Assembly (NCBI GenBank): GCA_009843625.1
Contig: VYDD01000007.1
Span: 1-16,628, forward strand
Direction: 5' to 3'
DNA length: 16,628 nt
From: Gammaproteobacteria bacterium
GTDB lineage: Bacteria > Gemmatimonadota > Gemmatimonadetes > Longimicrobiales > Gaopeijiaceae
A model generated the notes under the pieces. The model worked only from the letters and a program-made list of their open reading frames with translations. It did no database searches and was not told the DNA's origin. The translations under genes were made by a program, and so were the position numbers. Shown piece after piece: positions 1-7,634 of the stretch. The first letter of the stretch is position 1. Each line of letters starts with the position of its first letter.

Positions 1-367
1 CCTCGGCGTCGCGGATCGAGAAGCGGGCGATCTCGCGCCAGGTGCGGTGGTGGTCACCGTCGCGGTAGAGCCGGTCGCCGTCAGGGAGCGGTGTGAGCGT
101 GCTCTCGAGGGGCAGGATGGTGAGCCCGTGCCGGGGCAGGTCCAGCTCGCGGATGATCTCCGGGCGCATCAGGCTCACGACGTACGAAAAAACGCTGTAG
201 CGGAAGCCCGGGAAGATCTCTTCGGTGACCGTGGCGCCCCCCACCAGCGGACGCGCCTCCAGTACGCACACGTCCAGCCCCGCGCGCGCCAGGTACGCCG
301 CGTGCACCAGACCGTTGTGCCCGCCGCCGATCACGACCGCGTCGTATGTGCGGGTCATCGGACTCAT
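1..367 (-). CDS. FAD-dependent oxidoreductase, phytoene-desaturase/PYROXD2-like (N-terminal part only)
   Basis: The first ~122 residues of a flavoprotein are present; the 3' part lies beyond the left edge. The chain opens MSPMTRTYDAVVIGGGHNGL. This is a strand-turn-helix ADP-binding motif (GGGHNG) at the extreme N terminus, followed by a VLEARPLVGG segment with the acidic residue expected to bind the FAD ribose. This N terminus is typical of the phytoene desaturase-like NAD(P)/FAD oxidoreductase family; the substrate cannot be read from the fragment. The ATG at 367 overlaps the stop of the upstream aminomethyltransferase gene as ATGA, so the two are probably translationally coupled and may act together. 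A second ATG three codons later is a possible alternative start. Family call is firm, function open. Confidence 0.85.
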   Translation of the reverse strand, partial: MSPMTRTYDAVVIGGGHNGLVHAAYLARAGLDVCVLEARPLVGGATVTEEIFPGFRYSVFSYVVSLMRPEIIRELDLPRHGLTILPLESTLTPLPDGDRLYRDGDHHRTWREIARFSIRDAE

Positions 368-1557
368 GCGCGCTTGCGCGCGGGATCGAAGAACGGGGTC
401 TTCACCACCGTGGCCGGCACTTCGTGGCGCACGAACTCCACGGTGAGTTCGAAGTCCACCCGCCCGCCGGGCCGGGCGAAATCGCGCTGCAGGGTCGCGA
501 GGGCGATGTACTTCTTGAGGATGGGAGAGAAGGTGGAGCTGGTCACGAACCCGACCTGCGCCCCGGCGGCGAAGATCGGCACCGGCTCGCGCGACGCCTT
601 GCCCGCCACCAGCGGGGGCAGTCCCACAGAGGCGAAGCGCCGCTCGATGCGCAGCCAGTCGACCTCCAGCCCCGCGAAGGCCCACTTGGAGGGCTGGGCG
701 GCCTCCCGCGCGAGCGCCCTCCCGCCCACGAAGTCGCGTCCGGACCGCGGCTGGACCGCCCATCCCAGGCCGGCCTCGTAGGGCGAGGACTTGCGCGACT
801 CGATGAGCGCCGTCCACGCCGACACATAATCCACTTCCTTGAGCAGGAGCCCGGCCTCGATCCGGGCCACGTCGAGGGCGTCGAGCCCCGCCGGGGCGAT
901 GCCGTACCCCCGGCCCATCTCCATGAGCGCGTCCCAGAGGTCGAGCGCGTGTTCGGGACGCACCCAGAGCTCGTATCCCAGATCACCCGTGTAGCCGGTC
1001 CGCGTGATCGTGACCGGACTCGATCCCACGGTCCCCTTCGTGAGCCCGAAATACGGGACGGACGCGATGTCCGCGCCGGTCACCAACCCCGCCAGAATGT
1101 CACCCGACGTGGGCCCCTGCAGGGCGAGCGCCGCCAGCTCAAGCGAGATGTCGCGCACGTCGGCGTCCATCCCAAGCCCGCAATCCTCGAACCAGCGCAG
1201 GCACGGATCCGCGGCCGTGATGCGGAATCGGTCCGCGTCCAGGCGCTGCACGGTGCCGTCGTCGATCAGCTTGCCGGCCTCGTCGCACCAAGGGCTGTAG
1301 AGTACGTGTCCCTCCGGGCAGTCGGCCGCGTCGCGCGTGACGATCCGGTCCACCAGCGCGGGCGCATCGGTCCCCGTGATCTCGTACTTGCGCAGGGGCG
1401 AAATGTCGAAGAGGGCCGCGCCGCTGCGCACCGCGTAGTACTCGTACTCGTGGCTGGGCTCGTAGCTGAGGGCGATGGAGTACCCGGACCAGTTGCGCCA
1501 GCGGCGGCGGTGGGAGAGCGCGGCGGTGCGCGGGTGGAAGGGTGTTTCGAGGAGCAT
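364..1557 (-). CDS. GcvT-like aminomethyltransferase family protein
   Basis: A 397-residue protein of the glycine-cleavage T-protein/DmdA family, which transfers one-carbon units from an amine or sulfonium donor to tetrahydrofolate. Family landmarks are the N-terminal FHPR and YYAVRSGAALFDISPL region (residues 7-55), a GKLIDDG segment (95-101) matching the catalytic Asp region of GcvT, TRTGYTGDLGYELWV (185-199) and GLDALDVARIEAGL (224-237). The C-terminal barrel-like domain ends near residue 397. Length is normal for the family. It is probably not the housekeeping GcvT: no glycine-cleavage H or P genes are nearby and it is coupled by a 4-bp overlap to an FAD oxidoreductase. This suggests demethylation of a methylated small molecule (inference). 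No clear ribosome binding site precedes the ATG, which sits 19 bp after the phosphatase gene. Confidence 0.88.
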   Translation of the reverse strand: MLLETPFHPRTAALSHRRRWRNWSGYSIALSYEPSHEYEYYAVRSGAALFDISPLRKYEITGTDAPALVDRIVTRDAADCPEGHVLYSPWCDEAGKLIDDGTVQRLDADRFRITAADPCLRWFEDCGLGMDADVRDISLELAALALQGPTSGDILAGLVTGADIASVPYFGLTKGTVGSSPVTITRTGYTGDLGYELWVRPEHALDLWDALMEMGRGYGIAPAGLDALDVARIEAGLLLKEVDYVSAWTALIESRKSSPYEAGLGWAVQPRSGRDFVGGRALAREAAQPSKWAFAGLEVDWLRIERRFASVGLPPLVAGKASREPVPIFAAGAQVGFVTSSTFSPILKKYIALATLQRDFARPGGRVDFELTVEFVRHEVPATVVKTPFFDPARKRA

Positions 1558-1576
1558 GCGGCAAGCTGGCTGCGAT

Positions 1577-2128
1577 TCAGAAACGCAGCAAGGTGGTGAC
1601 CGCGGGTCGCCCGGGCTGGATGACGATGATGTAGAGGCGGTCGTACTCCATGTGGTCGATGAGACCGTGCGGATCGCCCCCGAGCGCCTCCGCCAGGCGC
1701 GGCGTGGTGTTGCTGTGGCCCGAGACCAGATGACGACCGGGGGTCGCGCGAATGGTCTCCGCGAGCTGCTCCAGTTCTCCGGGGCTGTAGATGATGAGCT
1801 CGACGCCGTCGTCCTCGGCGATGGGGCGGGCGGTATCGAGCGTCCGCGTCAGGTTGGTGGAATGGACGTGGGTGAAGTCCACGTCCGCCAACAGCGTCCG
1901 CAGCCTCTCGACCCGCTCTCGCCCAAGGTCGTTCAGGGGCGAGTTGGGGCTGTCGTCGAGCCGTTCGGCGTGGCGCACGAGGAAGACGGTCACGGCGTCG
2001 TCCGCCGGGAAAGCGACCTGTGCGCCCAGGCGGATGGGTGCCGCGACCGCACTCAGGCAGGCCGCGAAGGCAACCAGCGCGCTTGCATCTGCGCGCACGC
2101 GGCATCGGGGAATTCGCGATCGAGTCAT
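1577..2128 (-). CDS. Exported histidine phosphatase (phosphoglycerate-mutase-like superfamily)
   Basis: A 183-residue protein with an N-terminal hydrophobic stretch (about residues 16-36, ending LGAQVAF) that looks like a Sec signal peptide or anchor. The histidine-phosphatase signature follows: VRHAE at 51-55 (His53 the expected phospho-acceptor), a conserved STNLTRTLDTA stretch (Arg95) and the second catalytic histidine in VSGHSNT (His138). The small size resembles SixA-like members, but export argues against a cytoplasmic phosphohistidine role. Substrate unknown. It is the second gene of a leftward operon, 10 bp after the cupin gene and 19 bp before the aminomethyltransferase. A GGGGG-rich ribosome binding site precedes the ATG. 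Confidence 0.85.
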   Translation of the reverse strand: MTRSRIPRCRVRADASALVAFAACLSAVAAPIRLGAQVAFPADDAVTVFLVRHAERLDDSPNSPLNDLGRERVERLRTLLADVDFTHVHSTNLTRTLDTARPIAEDDGVELIIYSPGELEQLAETIRATPGRHLVSGHSNTTPRLAEALGGDPHGLIDHMEYDRLYIIVIQPGRPAVTTLLRF

Positions 2129-2138
2129 GGCACCCCCG

Positions 2139-2654
2139 CTACTTGAGCGCGACCAACTGGTCTGGATCCACCCGCACCACGATGTAGGTGATCGCCTCGG
2201 TGATCTCGCTGAACCCGTGCGGCGAGTTGGTCGGGATGATCACCATGTCCCCCGGCCCGATGTCGCGGCTCTGTCCGCCGGCGATGCCGCCCAGCGCACT
2301 CGGGCCGGTCAGCGTGCGGACCGTATTGCCGTCCGGATCGAGCGGACGCGCGTCGGTGAGCTCGCCTCCGGTTACCAGCGTGCCCCGCCCCGACACCACG
2401 TAGTAGACCTCGGTCTGGTTGTGGTGCTGGATCGCACCCAGCGAGGTGGTGGGCGGCCGGTGCACCAGCCCGACCCCGACATTGTGACCACCCGCGTCGA
2501 TGTGCCGGATCTGCTGGTCGCTCACCCGGCCCTCGGGGGCGTTCGCGATGGTGGCGAGAATGTCTTCCGCGGTGATGTGGGTGGCGGCCTGATTCTCCTG
2601 TGCCGCGGCCCAGATCACTCCGGCAGCCAGCGCGGCGGCGAGCAGCTTCGACAT
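2139..2654 (-). CDS. Exported single-domain cupin protein
   Basis: A 171-residue protein with an N-terminal signal peptide (residues 1 to about 24, alanine-rich, possible cleavage near AAAQ) and one cupin barrel. Cupin motif 1 is visible as HHNQTEVYYVVSGRG (77-91), with His77/His78 and Glu82 as likely metal ligands. Motif 2 is GDMVIIPTNSPHGF (135-148), with His146 as a ligand. Such proteins bind a divalent metal or a small molecule; the reaction here is not identifiable. It appears to be the first gene of the leftward operon that continues into the phosphatase, aminomethyltransferase and FAD oxidoreductase. A good GGAGGT site lies 5 nt before the ATG. The 181-bp gap to the divergent propeller gene at 2836 must hold promoters for both directions. 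Confidence 0.87.
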   Translation of the reverse strand: MSKLLAAALAAGVIWAAAQENQAATHITAEDILATIANAPEGRVSDQQIRHIDAGGHNVGVGLVHRPPTTSLGAIQHHNQTEVYYVVSGRGTLVTGGELTDARPLDPDGNTVRTLTGPSALGGIAGGQSRDIGPGDMVIIPTNSPHGFSEITEAITYIVVRVDPDQLVALK

Positions 2655-2835
2655 GGGTACCTCCGGTCTTCGGTGGGTTCAGCGGCCTTGCACGCGAGAG
2701 CCAATACTAGCAGCCCGTGGATGAATCCGCGCGTGCACCGCGCCCACTGGCAGAATCGGCAGCCAACCCTGATGTTGCGCCCGGGCGTCTCAAGGGTTGG
2801 GAGACCTGATCCACTCCCCGGGAGACTCTTTGCGC

Positions 2836-4011
2836 ATGACGCCCCGACCCATCGTTCTCGCAGCGGCCACGCTCCTCCATGCTGGGTGTGTCTCTCCCGA
2901 CAGCAGTTCGTTGACCATCGTTCGCGATAGCGCCCGTGTCGTGATCGCGGAGAGCGGCCTGGAAGCGTCGGGCGACGAATGGAGGCTCCAGCTTCCCCCC
3001 GTCCTTCTGATCGGCCGTAGCGAGGGCACGGGGGACGGACCGGATCTCTTCGGGCGCATCAACCAGGTCATTCGGCTGTCGAGCGGGGACATCGCCGTAG
3101 CCGAAGGCCTGGCGGCGGAGGACCGCGTTTTTGACGATGGGGGAGGGTACTTGCGCACGTTTGGAAGACGCGGTGAAGGACCCGGAGAGTTCGCGAACCT
3201 TTGGACGATTTCGGAATTGCCGGGTGATACGATTGTGGCGGTCGATCCCTTCCGCGGGCGGATTACCCTGTTCACGTCATCTGGCACGTTCGCCCGATCA
3301 TTCCCGATGCCGTGGCTCCCAGGGGCGTCTGCCCCCAACCCGGTCGGGTGGTTTGAGGACGGCACGCTGCTCGTCGACGCGCTCGCTCAATCTCCGTCCG
3401 GGGACGCACGCGACCAATCCACGCACTTCCTATACTCGGTTGACCGCGATGGAGAGGTACTGGAGACCCTCGGCGAGTTCGCGGGTGAGCAACTGGGCCG
3501 CAACGGCTTGGGCCTTGCCTTCGGCGCGCGGGCACATTTCGCGGCAGGCGGCAACCTGGCCTGGTATGGACATTCCAGCCGATACGAGTTGGTGGGCCGT
3601 GACCGATCCGTAACCGTGAGCAGATTCGTGCGTGCGGATCGAATTACGAGGGCTGTGACACAAGCCGAAATCGATGAATCGCGGGCCACAGCCGGGGAGC
3701 GCCTCCGGGGAATGTCGGGTCCAGCCATCGATCGAATCCGGGCGACCGAGTTCGCGAGCACCCACCCGCTCCATGGCAGATTCCTCTTTGATGAAGCAGG
3801 CAACCTATGGGTGGAGCGGTCCTGGAGTGACCTGATCGCGGATTCCGGCGCGAGAGAATGGGACATCTTCGACGCGGAGGGCAAACTCACTGGCTTCCTT
3901 GCGACTCCCGGCGGCTTCCGGATCACGTACATCGGGACTCAGTCGGTCCTCGGCGTTCATGCGGATTCTCTCGGCATCGAGACCGTTCGGATATATCGAT
4001 TGGATAAGTGA
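2836..4011 (+). CDS. Secreted or lipid-anchored six-bladed beta-propeller protein
   Basis: A 391-residue exported protein of the 6-bladed beta-propeller type. The ATG at 2836 is preferred over an upstream in-frame TTG at 2797: a GGGAGA site lies 10 nt upstream and the product then begins directly with a signal sequence, MTPRPIVLAAATLLHAGC. Cys18 could be a lipobox cysteine, although His at position -3 is not canonical. The first blades carry the family hallmark FGRRGEGPGEF followed by repeated strand patterns (GDTIVAVD, GNLAWYG, GNLWVERSW). It is a distant relative of the two tandem propellers at 13345-15925, sharing architecture and the GxGxGPG motif but little else by eye. Ligand or partner unknown; it stands alone between a divergent operon and a convergent toxin gene. 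Confidence 0.8.
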   Translation: MTPRPIVLAAATLLHAGCVSPDSSSLTIVRDSARVVIAESGLEASGDEWRLQLPPVLLIGRSEGTGDGPDLFGRINQVIRLSSGDIAVAEGLAAEDRVFDDGGGYLRTFGRRGEGPGEFANLWTISELPGDTIVAVDPFRGRITLFTSSGTFARSFPMPWLPGASAPNPVGWFEDGTLLVDALAQSPSGDARDQSTHFLYSVDRDGEVLETLGEFAGEQLGRNGLGLAFGARAHFAAGGNLAWYGHSSRYELVGRDRSVTVSRFVRADRITRAVTQAEIDESRATAGERLRGMSGPAIDRIRATEFASTHPLHGRFLFDEAGNLWVERSWSDLIADSGAREWDIFDAEGKLTGFLATPGGFRITYIGTQSVLGVHADSLGIETVRIYRLDK

Positions 4012-4083
4012 CGACCCCTTCAGCCCACATCCCCATCACGCAACGACCGGCAGGTTTCCCGAGATGCCCCATGGTCGCCAGGA

Positions 4084-5088
4084 TCACGGTGCGGAAGGGT
4101 GTTCGGAGGCACGAGGCGGCAGCAGTCCCCTGTGACGTCGGACGTTGAGGGCTTTCCACTGCAGAAGCGGTTGGTTGCCTATGCGCTCCTGAAGGGACGC
4201 GTCACGGGTGAGCAATCTCGCATCGACTTCGCCCTTGTCCAACAGCAGGTCCAGGAACTCGCGCTCCCTGTCCGCAAGTGGCAGTACGGCGGATAGCGCT
4301 CTCTTGCAATCCTCGACGAGTCCCCGGGCGTAATCGGTTGTCACGGCCTGCCCGGCCGGTCCCGGTGCCCGAAGCATGGGACGCAGTTGTCTCGTCAACT
4401 CCCGTTCTTCGAAGTCGATATCTTCGACCGAGACGGTCCGCCAGTCCTTGCGGTTCATCGCTCCATAAACGACGAACGCAAGGCGGAGCTTGTCACTCCG
4501 GAGGTCATCCAGACCGAGAATCTGGCTGCAATCAAAGAGATCCCTCGACTGCCTGCGCGACAGCAGCGCGGCAAGCTTTCCCGCCGCGAGCTCGTGGAGG
4601 TCTACCAGAGGGATTCCCCTGGCGCGATAGTCGCCGATCGGATGGGAGTCGGCCTCATGGACGTCCCAGAGTGGCTGCCTGTACATGTAATTCAGATCCA
4701 CTTCAAGGATCGCCGGCTGACCCGTGTAGCTCACGTACGCCAACCGCCATTTCCCGCCTGCATGTTCGTCCGGGGCCCGCCGGACGGTGAACCCCTCTCG
4801 TGAGAACACCGCCTGAGCCGCTCGCTCGACGCGGGGTCTGTCCTCAAGCATGTCTTCGCGGTCCAGGGCGCCGATGTAGTTGAGATCGATGTCCACAGAC
4901 AGTCTTGGATAGCGAAGCACAAACAGATTCAACGCCGTGCCGCCCTTCAGTGCCCATTTTCCACGGAGTCCCGGATGGGAATTGAGCGCGCTCAGAAGGC
5001 GCATCAACTGGAGCACCTTCTCGACTACCCGTTCGCTGAACCCCTCGGCCCGGGCAAACGGCCCCGCATCGCGCGCCGAGACCCTCAC
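4084..5088 (-). CDS. abiEii: AbiEii/AbiGii-family nucleotidyltransferase toxin
   Basis: A 334-residue toxin of the AbiE toxin-antitoxin/abortive-infection family. The nucleotidyltransferase core is clear: LKGGTALNL at 47-55 followed by LSVDIDLNY at 63-71 (Asp66 and Asp68 the metal-binding pair), then a third acidic strand, ILEVDLNYMY (127-136). A helical motif ELAAGKLAALLSRRQSRDLFD-like stretch follows at 166-186. AbiEii proteins are reported to act as nucleotidyltransferases that stop growth on phage infection. The GTG at 5088 is chosen because it overlaps the antitoxin stop as GTGA and has GGAAGAG 5 nt upstream; a longer open frame to 5154 lies inside the antitoxin gene. Convergent with the propeller gene, with 72 bp between stops and no obvious terminator. 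Confidence 0.9.
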   Translation of the reverse strand: MRVSARDAGPFARAEGFSERVVEKVLQLMRLLSALNSHPGLRGKWALKGGTALNLFVLRYPRLSVDIDLNYIGALDREDMLEDRPRVERAAQAVFSREGFTVRRAPDEHAGGKWRLAYVSYTGQPAILEVDLNYMYRQPLWDVHEADSHPIGDYRARGIPLVDLHELAAGKLAALLSRRQSRDLFDCSQILGLDDLRSDKLRLAFVVYGAMNRKDWRTVSVEDIDFEERELTRQLRPMLRAPGPAGQAVTTDYARGLVEDCKRALSAVLPLADREREFLDLLLDKGEVDARLLTRDASLQERIGNQPLLQWKALNVRRHRGLLPPRASEHPSAP

Positions 5089-5891
5089 GTCATCTCTTCC
5101 CAGGACCGGTTCAGGACCTGCTCGGGGACCATCAGGTTCCAGTCCTTGACCCACGTGCAGTCGCGGCGACTGGCACGCACCAGGTAGTGGGGCTGCCTGG
5201 GCCGCATTCGACGCAGCGCCTCGAGGTGCGCGTCCTCAACCATCAGGTCGTCCCTGTGCTGTTGCAGAAAGAACCCCACCTTCGCGGCGGTCGTGGCGTT
5301 GTCCAGCAGACGCGCGTATTCGATGACCTGGTCCAGATCGAAGAACTCCACCGACTCAAGTGACCGCCAGATCTCTTCCCATTCGCCCGTCAGGTCCGGG
5401 CGGTCCAGCACGTCGACCAGTGTTCTTTCGTGACTGGTGACCCGAACCTCCACGCCGGAGCGGCGGCGGCGGATCACACCGAACATCGCTTCCTTTTTCC
5501 GCAGCAGCGGCGGCGGCACGGGTGCACGCCGGTACTCGTGGGACCGGAACTCCATCGGCAGCGACCGTTTCGCCGATACGTAGACCACCGTCCAATGGAC
5601 GGAGTATGCGCGGCCGTGGAACTCCAGGGCTGTGTGGTAAGCCAGGACTGCGTCCTCCGTGAGCTTGGCCGCGACCAGGAAGGGATCGATGGGCGCAGTC
5701 TCCGGATTCATGCCCAGCGGGACTGTCGCATACAGGCCCCGGCGCAGGGAGACGATTCGCCCTCGCTTGCGGTAGTAGGCCAGGAGAGAGCTGCGGGTAG
5801 CGGTATTGCCGGAGCCTCGATGTGACAGGAACGCGTCCAGCTCTTCCACGGTGAACACCGCGTGCCGTGCGAAGAAGGCGTTGAGACTCAC
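5085..5891 (-). CDS. abiEi: AbiEi-family antitoxin
   Basis: A 268-residue protein directly upstream of, and overlapping by 4 bp, the AbiEii toxin gene. The N terminus (SLNAFFARHAVFTVEELDAF, then a basic winged-helix-like segment RSSLLAYYRKRGRIVSLRRG) matches the DNA-binding N-terminal domain of AbiEi antitoxins. The remaining ~200 residues are the usual C-terminal domain (AYHTALEFHGRAYSVHW, SHERTLVDVLDRPDL, the latter near the middle). AbiEi proteins neutralise AbiEii without a stable complex (type IV) and repress their own promoter. I prefer the GTG at 5891, which gives the typical MSLNAFF start. An in-frame TTG at 5930 would add 13 residues. The repeats at 5942-6027 are candidate autoregulatory sites. 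Confidence 0.88.
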   Translation of the reverse strand: MSLNAFFARHAVFTVEELDAFLSHRGSGNTATRSSLLAYYRKRGRIVSLRRGLYATVPLGMNPETAPIDPFLVAAKLTEDAVLAYHTALEFHGRAYSVHWTVVYVSAKRSLPMEFRSHEYRRAPVPPPLLRKKEAMFGVIRRRRSGVEVRVTSHERTLVDVLDRPDLTGEWEEIWRSLESVEFFDLDQVIEYARLLDNATTAAKVGFFLQQHRDDLMVEDAHLEALRRMRPRQPHYLVRASRRDCTWVKDWNLMVPEQVLNRSWEEMT

Positions 5892-5941
5892 GGGATGACC
5901 TAGTTTGACGATCAGACGACATACGATCAAAAAATCTGGCG

Positions 5942-6027
5942 TTATCTCGTTAGAACGTCAAGTATTGCTTTGACACCCCATCAAGATAATTGCAATTACC
6001 CAGCCCCTTATCTCGCTGAGTTGTCAA
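5942..6027 (-). promoter_or_regulatory. Control region of abiE: two direct repeats
   Basis: An AT-rich island in otherwise GC-rich DNA, upstream of abiEi. The plus-strand pattern TTATCTCG-N7-GTCAA occurs twice in the same orientation, at 5942-5961 and 6008-6027, exactly 66 bp apart (14 of 20 positions identical, with the ends perfectly conserved). The first copy's GTCAA is also one arm of a small inverted repeat GTCAA-N8-TTGAC (5957-5974). AbiEi antitoxins are known to bind repeats in their own promoter, so these are candidate operators. No convincing -35/-10 pair could be assigned. Confidence 0.45.
5987..5998. promoter_or_regulatory. Perfect 12-bp palindrome TAATTGCAATTA
   Basis: TAATTGCAATTA is exactly self-complementary and lies midway between the two direct repeats of the abiE control region. 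Such an AT-rich perfect palindrome is unlikely by chance in this GC-rich window and may bind a dimeric regulator. Function is inferred only. Confidence 0.4.
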
Positions 6028-6071
6028 ATCAGGTCCCCGACCGCATGCGTATATGAGCCAGGCAGGCCAGG

Positions 6072-6572
6072 CTAGGGCCCGGCTTTCCGCAGGGGTGCCA
6101 GGGCGGCGTCCTCGACCCGGATTCGCAGGAACACGGTGAGCGTGACGAGGAGCCCCATGACTGCCGCGATGCGCCATGCCCCGAAGATCATGGGAACCGA
6201 CACGACCTCGCCCACGACGAGTGCGTAGTTCGGGTGCCGCATGAAGCGGTAGGGCCCCCGCGCCACCAGCGGCGCGTCGGGAACCGTGATGACGCGCACG
6301 GTCCAGTACTCGCCCAGGCTCAGCATGACCCAGGCCCGGAACGCCTGCAGCAGCAGATAGACGCCGATCCACCACAGGCTCGGGGGCGTGCCGGGGTCGA
6401 TGAACGTGGCCATCGCCGCGAACCAGGCAACGTACACCGCGATGAAGAGCGGAAGGTGCCAACGCCCGACCTCTTCGCCACCCCGGGCCAGGAGCCGGGC
6501 TGAGTTGCGCCGGGAAAGCGCCATGTAGCCCAGGTGCTGGAGGGCTACGATGAGCAGGATCAGATGGGTCAT
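6072..6572 (-). CDS. Isoprenylcysteine carboxyl methyltransferase-family membrane protein, partner of type III PKS
   Basis: A 166-residue integral membrane methyltransferase-family protein. Hydrophobic segments lie at about 2-18, 42-58, 66-86 and 122-150. The family signature is GPYRFMRHPNYALVVGE (106-122), where RHPNY contributes to S-adenosylmethionine binding. Its gene overlaps the end of the type III polyketide synthase gene as ATGA. This pairing is known from Bacillus (BpsA/BpsB), where the methyltransferase O-methylates alkylpyrones made by the synthase; the same role is inferred here. The protein ends soon after the last helix, as usual for these short bacterial members. Isoprenylated proteins are not expected substrates in bacteria. 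Confidence 0.87.
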   Translation of the reverse strand: MTHLILLIVALQHLGYMALSRRNSARLLARGGEEVGRWHLPLFIAVYVAWFAAMATFIDPGTPPSLWWIGVYLLLQAFRAWVMLSLGEYWTVRVITVPDAPLVARGPYRFMRHPNYALVVGEVVSVPMIFGAWRIAAVMGLLVTLTVFLRIRVEDAALAPLRKAGP

Positions 6573-7624
6573 GCCTCGATCAGCATCATCGCGGCAGTGA
6601 ATCCGGGGCCGAGCGAAGTGAGCAGGATGCGGCCCGTGGCGCCCGCCTGCAGGGTACGTTCCAGGACGAACAAGGCCGTGGGCGCGGACATGTTTCCGTG
6701 ACGGCGAAGGATCTCCCGGGAATGGATCAGGGCATCCGGGGGCAGGTCGAGCGCCTCCTCCAGCGCGTCGAGAACCCGCGCTCCGCCGGGGTGCGCGGCG
6801 TACACGTCGATCTGGTCCAGCGAAAGGTCGCGGGACTGGAGGAAACCCTCGACTGCGCCGCGAAAGCGCCGCCGGACGATGTCCGGGATGCTGCGCGAGA
6901 ACAGGACGCCAAACTCACCCGCTTCGCCGAAGTCCCAACCCATGACATCCAGCGAGCCGGGCCAGGTGTACTCGCCCCAGTCCCGGACCGCCGGCCCCCG
7001 GCCCGACGTGCTCAGCACCGCGCCCGCGGCCCCGTCTCCGAAGAGCGCGGCCGCGACGACGTTGCTCTTCGACGCGTCGTTCTTCTGGAATGTGAGCGTG
7101 CACAGTTCGACGGTGAGGAACAGGACGTTCAGTCCGGGTTCGGCCCGGCACATCGCGCCGGCACGGGCCAGCCCCAGCACTCCGCCCGCACAGCCGAGAC
7201 CGAAGATCGGCAGGCGCCGGATATCCGGCGGCAGGCGCAGGCGATCGATGAGCAATGCGTCCAGGGTGGGGGTCGCCAGGCCCGTGCTGGACACCACGAC
7301 CAGTCCGCCCACCTCCCCCGGCTCCAGCCCGGCCTGGTCGAGACATCGTGCGGCGACCTCTTCCAGGATCGCCAGCGAACACTCGATGTAGGCGTCGTTG
7401 CGTTCGGAGAAGGTGCGCGGCTGGCGATACCAGTCCAGCGGCATGGAGATCTGGCGGGAGTCGATTCCGGCGTTCGCGTACACCCGCGCCATACGGTCGA
7501 AGTTGGCAAACGAGTGCGAAAAGAACTCGTAGCCGAGGGGCACCAGCTCTTCCTGCCGGTACCGGTGCGGCGCGTGTCCGCTGGCCAGGGAGTTGAGGCG
7601 AACGGCGGCGTCGTGTGGCGGCAT
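6569..7624 (-). CDS. Type III polyketide synthase (chalcone/stilbene synthase-like)
   Basis: A 351-residue homodimeric-type ketosynthase that would extend an acyl-CoA starter with malonyl-CoA and cyclise the product to an alkylpyrone, alkylresorcinol or similar. The complete catalytic triad is visible: Cys145 in IFGLGCAGG, His278 in AAHPGG and Asn311 in RRHGNMSAPT. The C terminus has the family's SLGPGFTAAMMLIE. The start is placed at the ATG at 7624 rather than the GTG one codon earlier; AGGGGAGAG lies just upstream. It sits 10 bp after the beta-lactamase-like gene and overlaps the methyltransferase gene, so these are one transcript. Starter specificity cannot be read; membrane lipid starters are likely given the membrane methyltransferase (inference). 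Confidence 0.93.
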   Translation of the reverse strand: MPPHDAAVRLNSLASGHAPHRYRQEELVPLGYEFFSHSFANFDRMARVYANAGIDSRQISMPLDWYRQPRTFSERNDAYIECSLAILEEVAARCLDQAGLEPGEVGGLVVVSSTGLATPTLDALLIDRLRLPPDIRRLPIFGLGCAGGVLGLARAGAMCRAEPGLNVLFLTVELCTLTFQKNDASKSNVVAAALFGDGAAGAVLSTSGRGPAVRDWGEYTWPGSLDVMGWDFGEAGEFGVLFSRSIPDIVRRRFRGAVEGFLQSRDLSLDQIDVYAAHPGGARVLDALEEALDLPPDALIHSREILRRHGNMSAPTALFVLERTLQAGATGRILLTSLGPGFTAAMMLIEA

Positions 7625-7634
7625 CACTCTCCCC

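Noticed and set aside
346..1599. A 417-codon plus-strand open frame opposite the aminomethyltransferase
   Set aside because: Low-complexity R/H/G/E composition and no motif; a shadow of the GcvT-like gene.
2704..2709. TAGTAT on the minus strand as a -10 box for the cupin operon
   Set aside because: No matching -35 element at 16-18 bp spacing; the hexamer alone is not sufficient evidence.
2797..2835. TTG at 2797 as the start of the first propeller gene
   Set aside because: It would put 13 polar residues before the signal peptide. The ATG at 2836 has a better-placed GGGAGA and begins the signal sequence directly.
6053..6073. Hairpin AGCCAGGC/GCCAGGCT near the end of the methyltransferase gene as a terminator
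   Set aside because: The stem has a mismatch, the possible loop is too small and no T-run follows.
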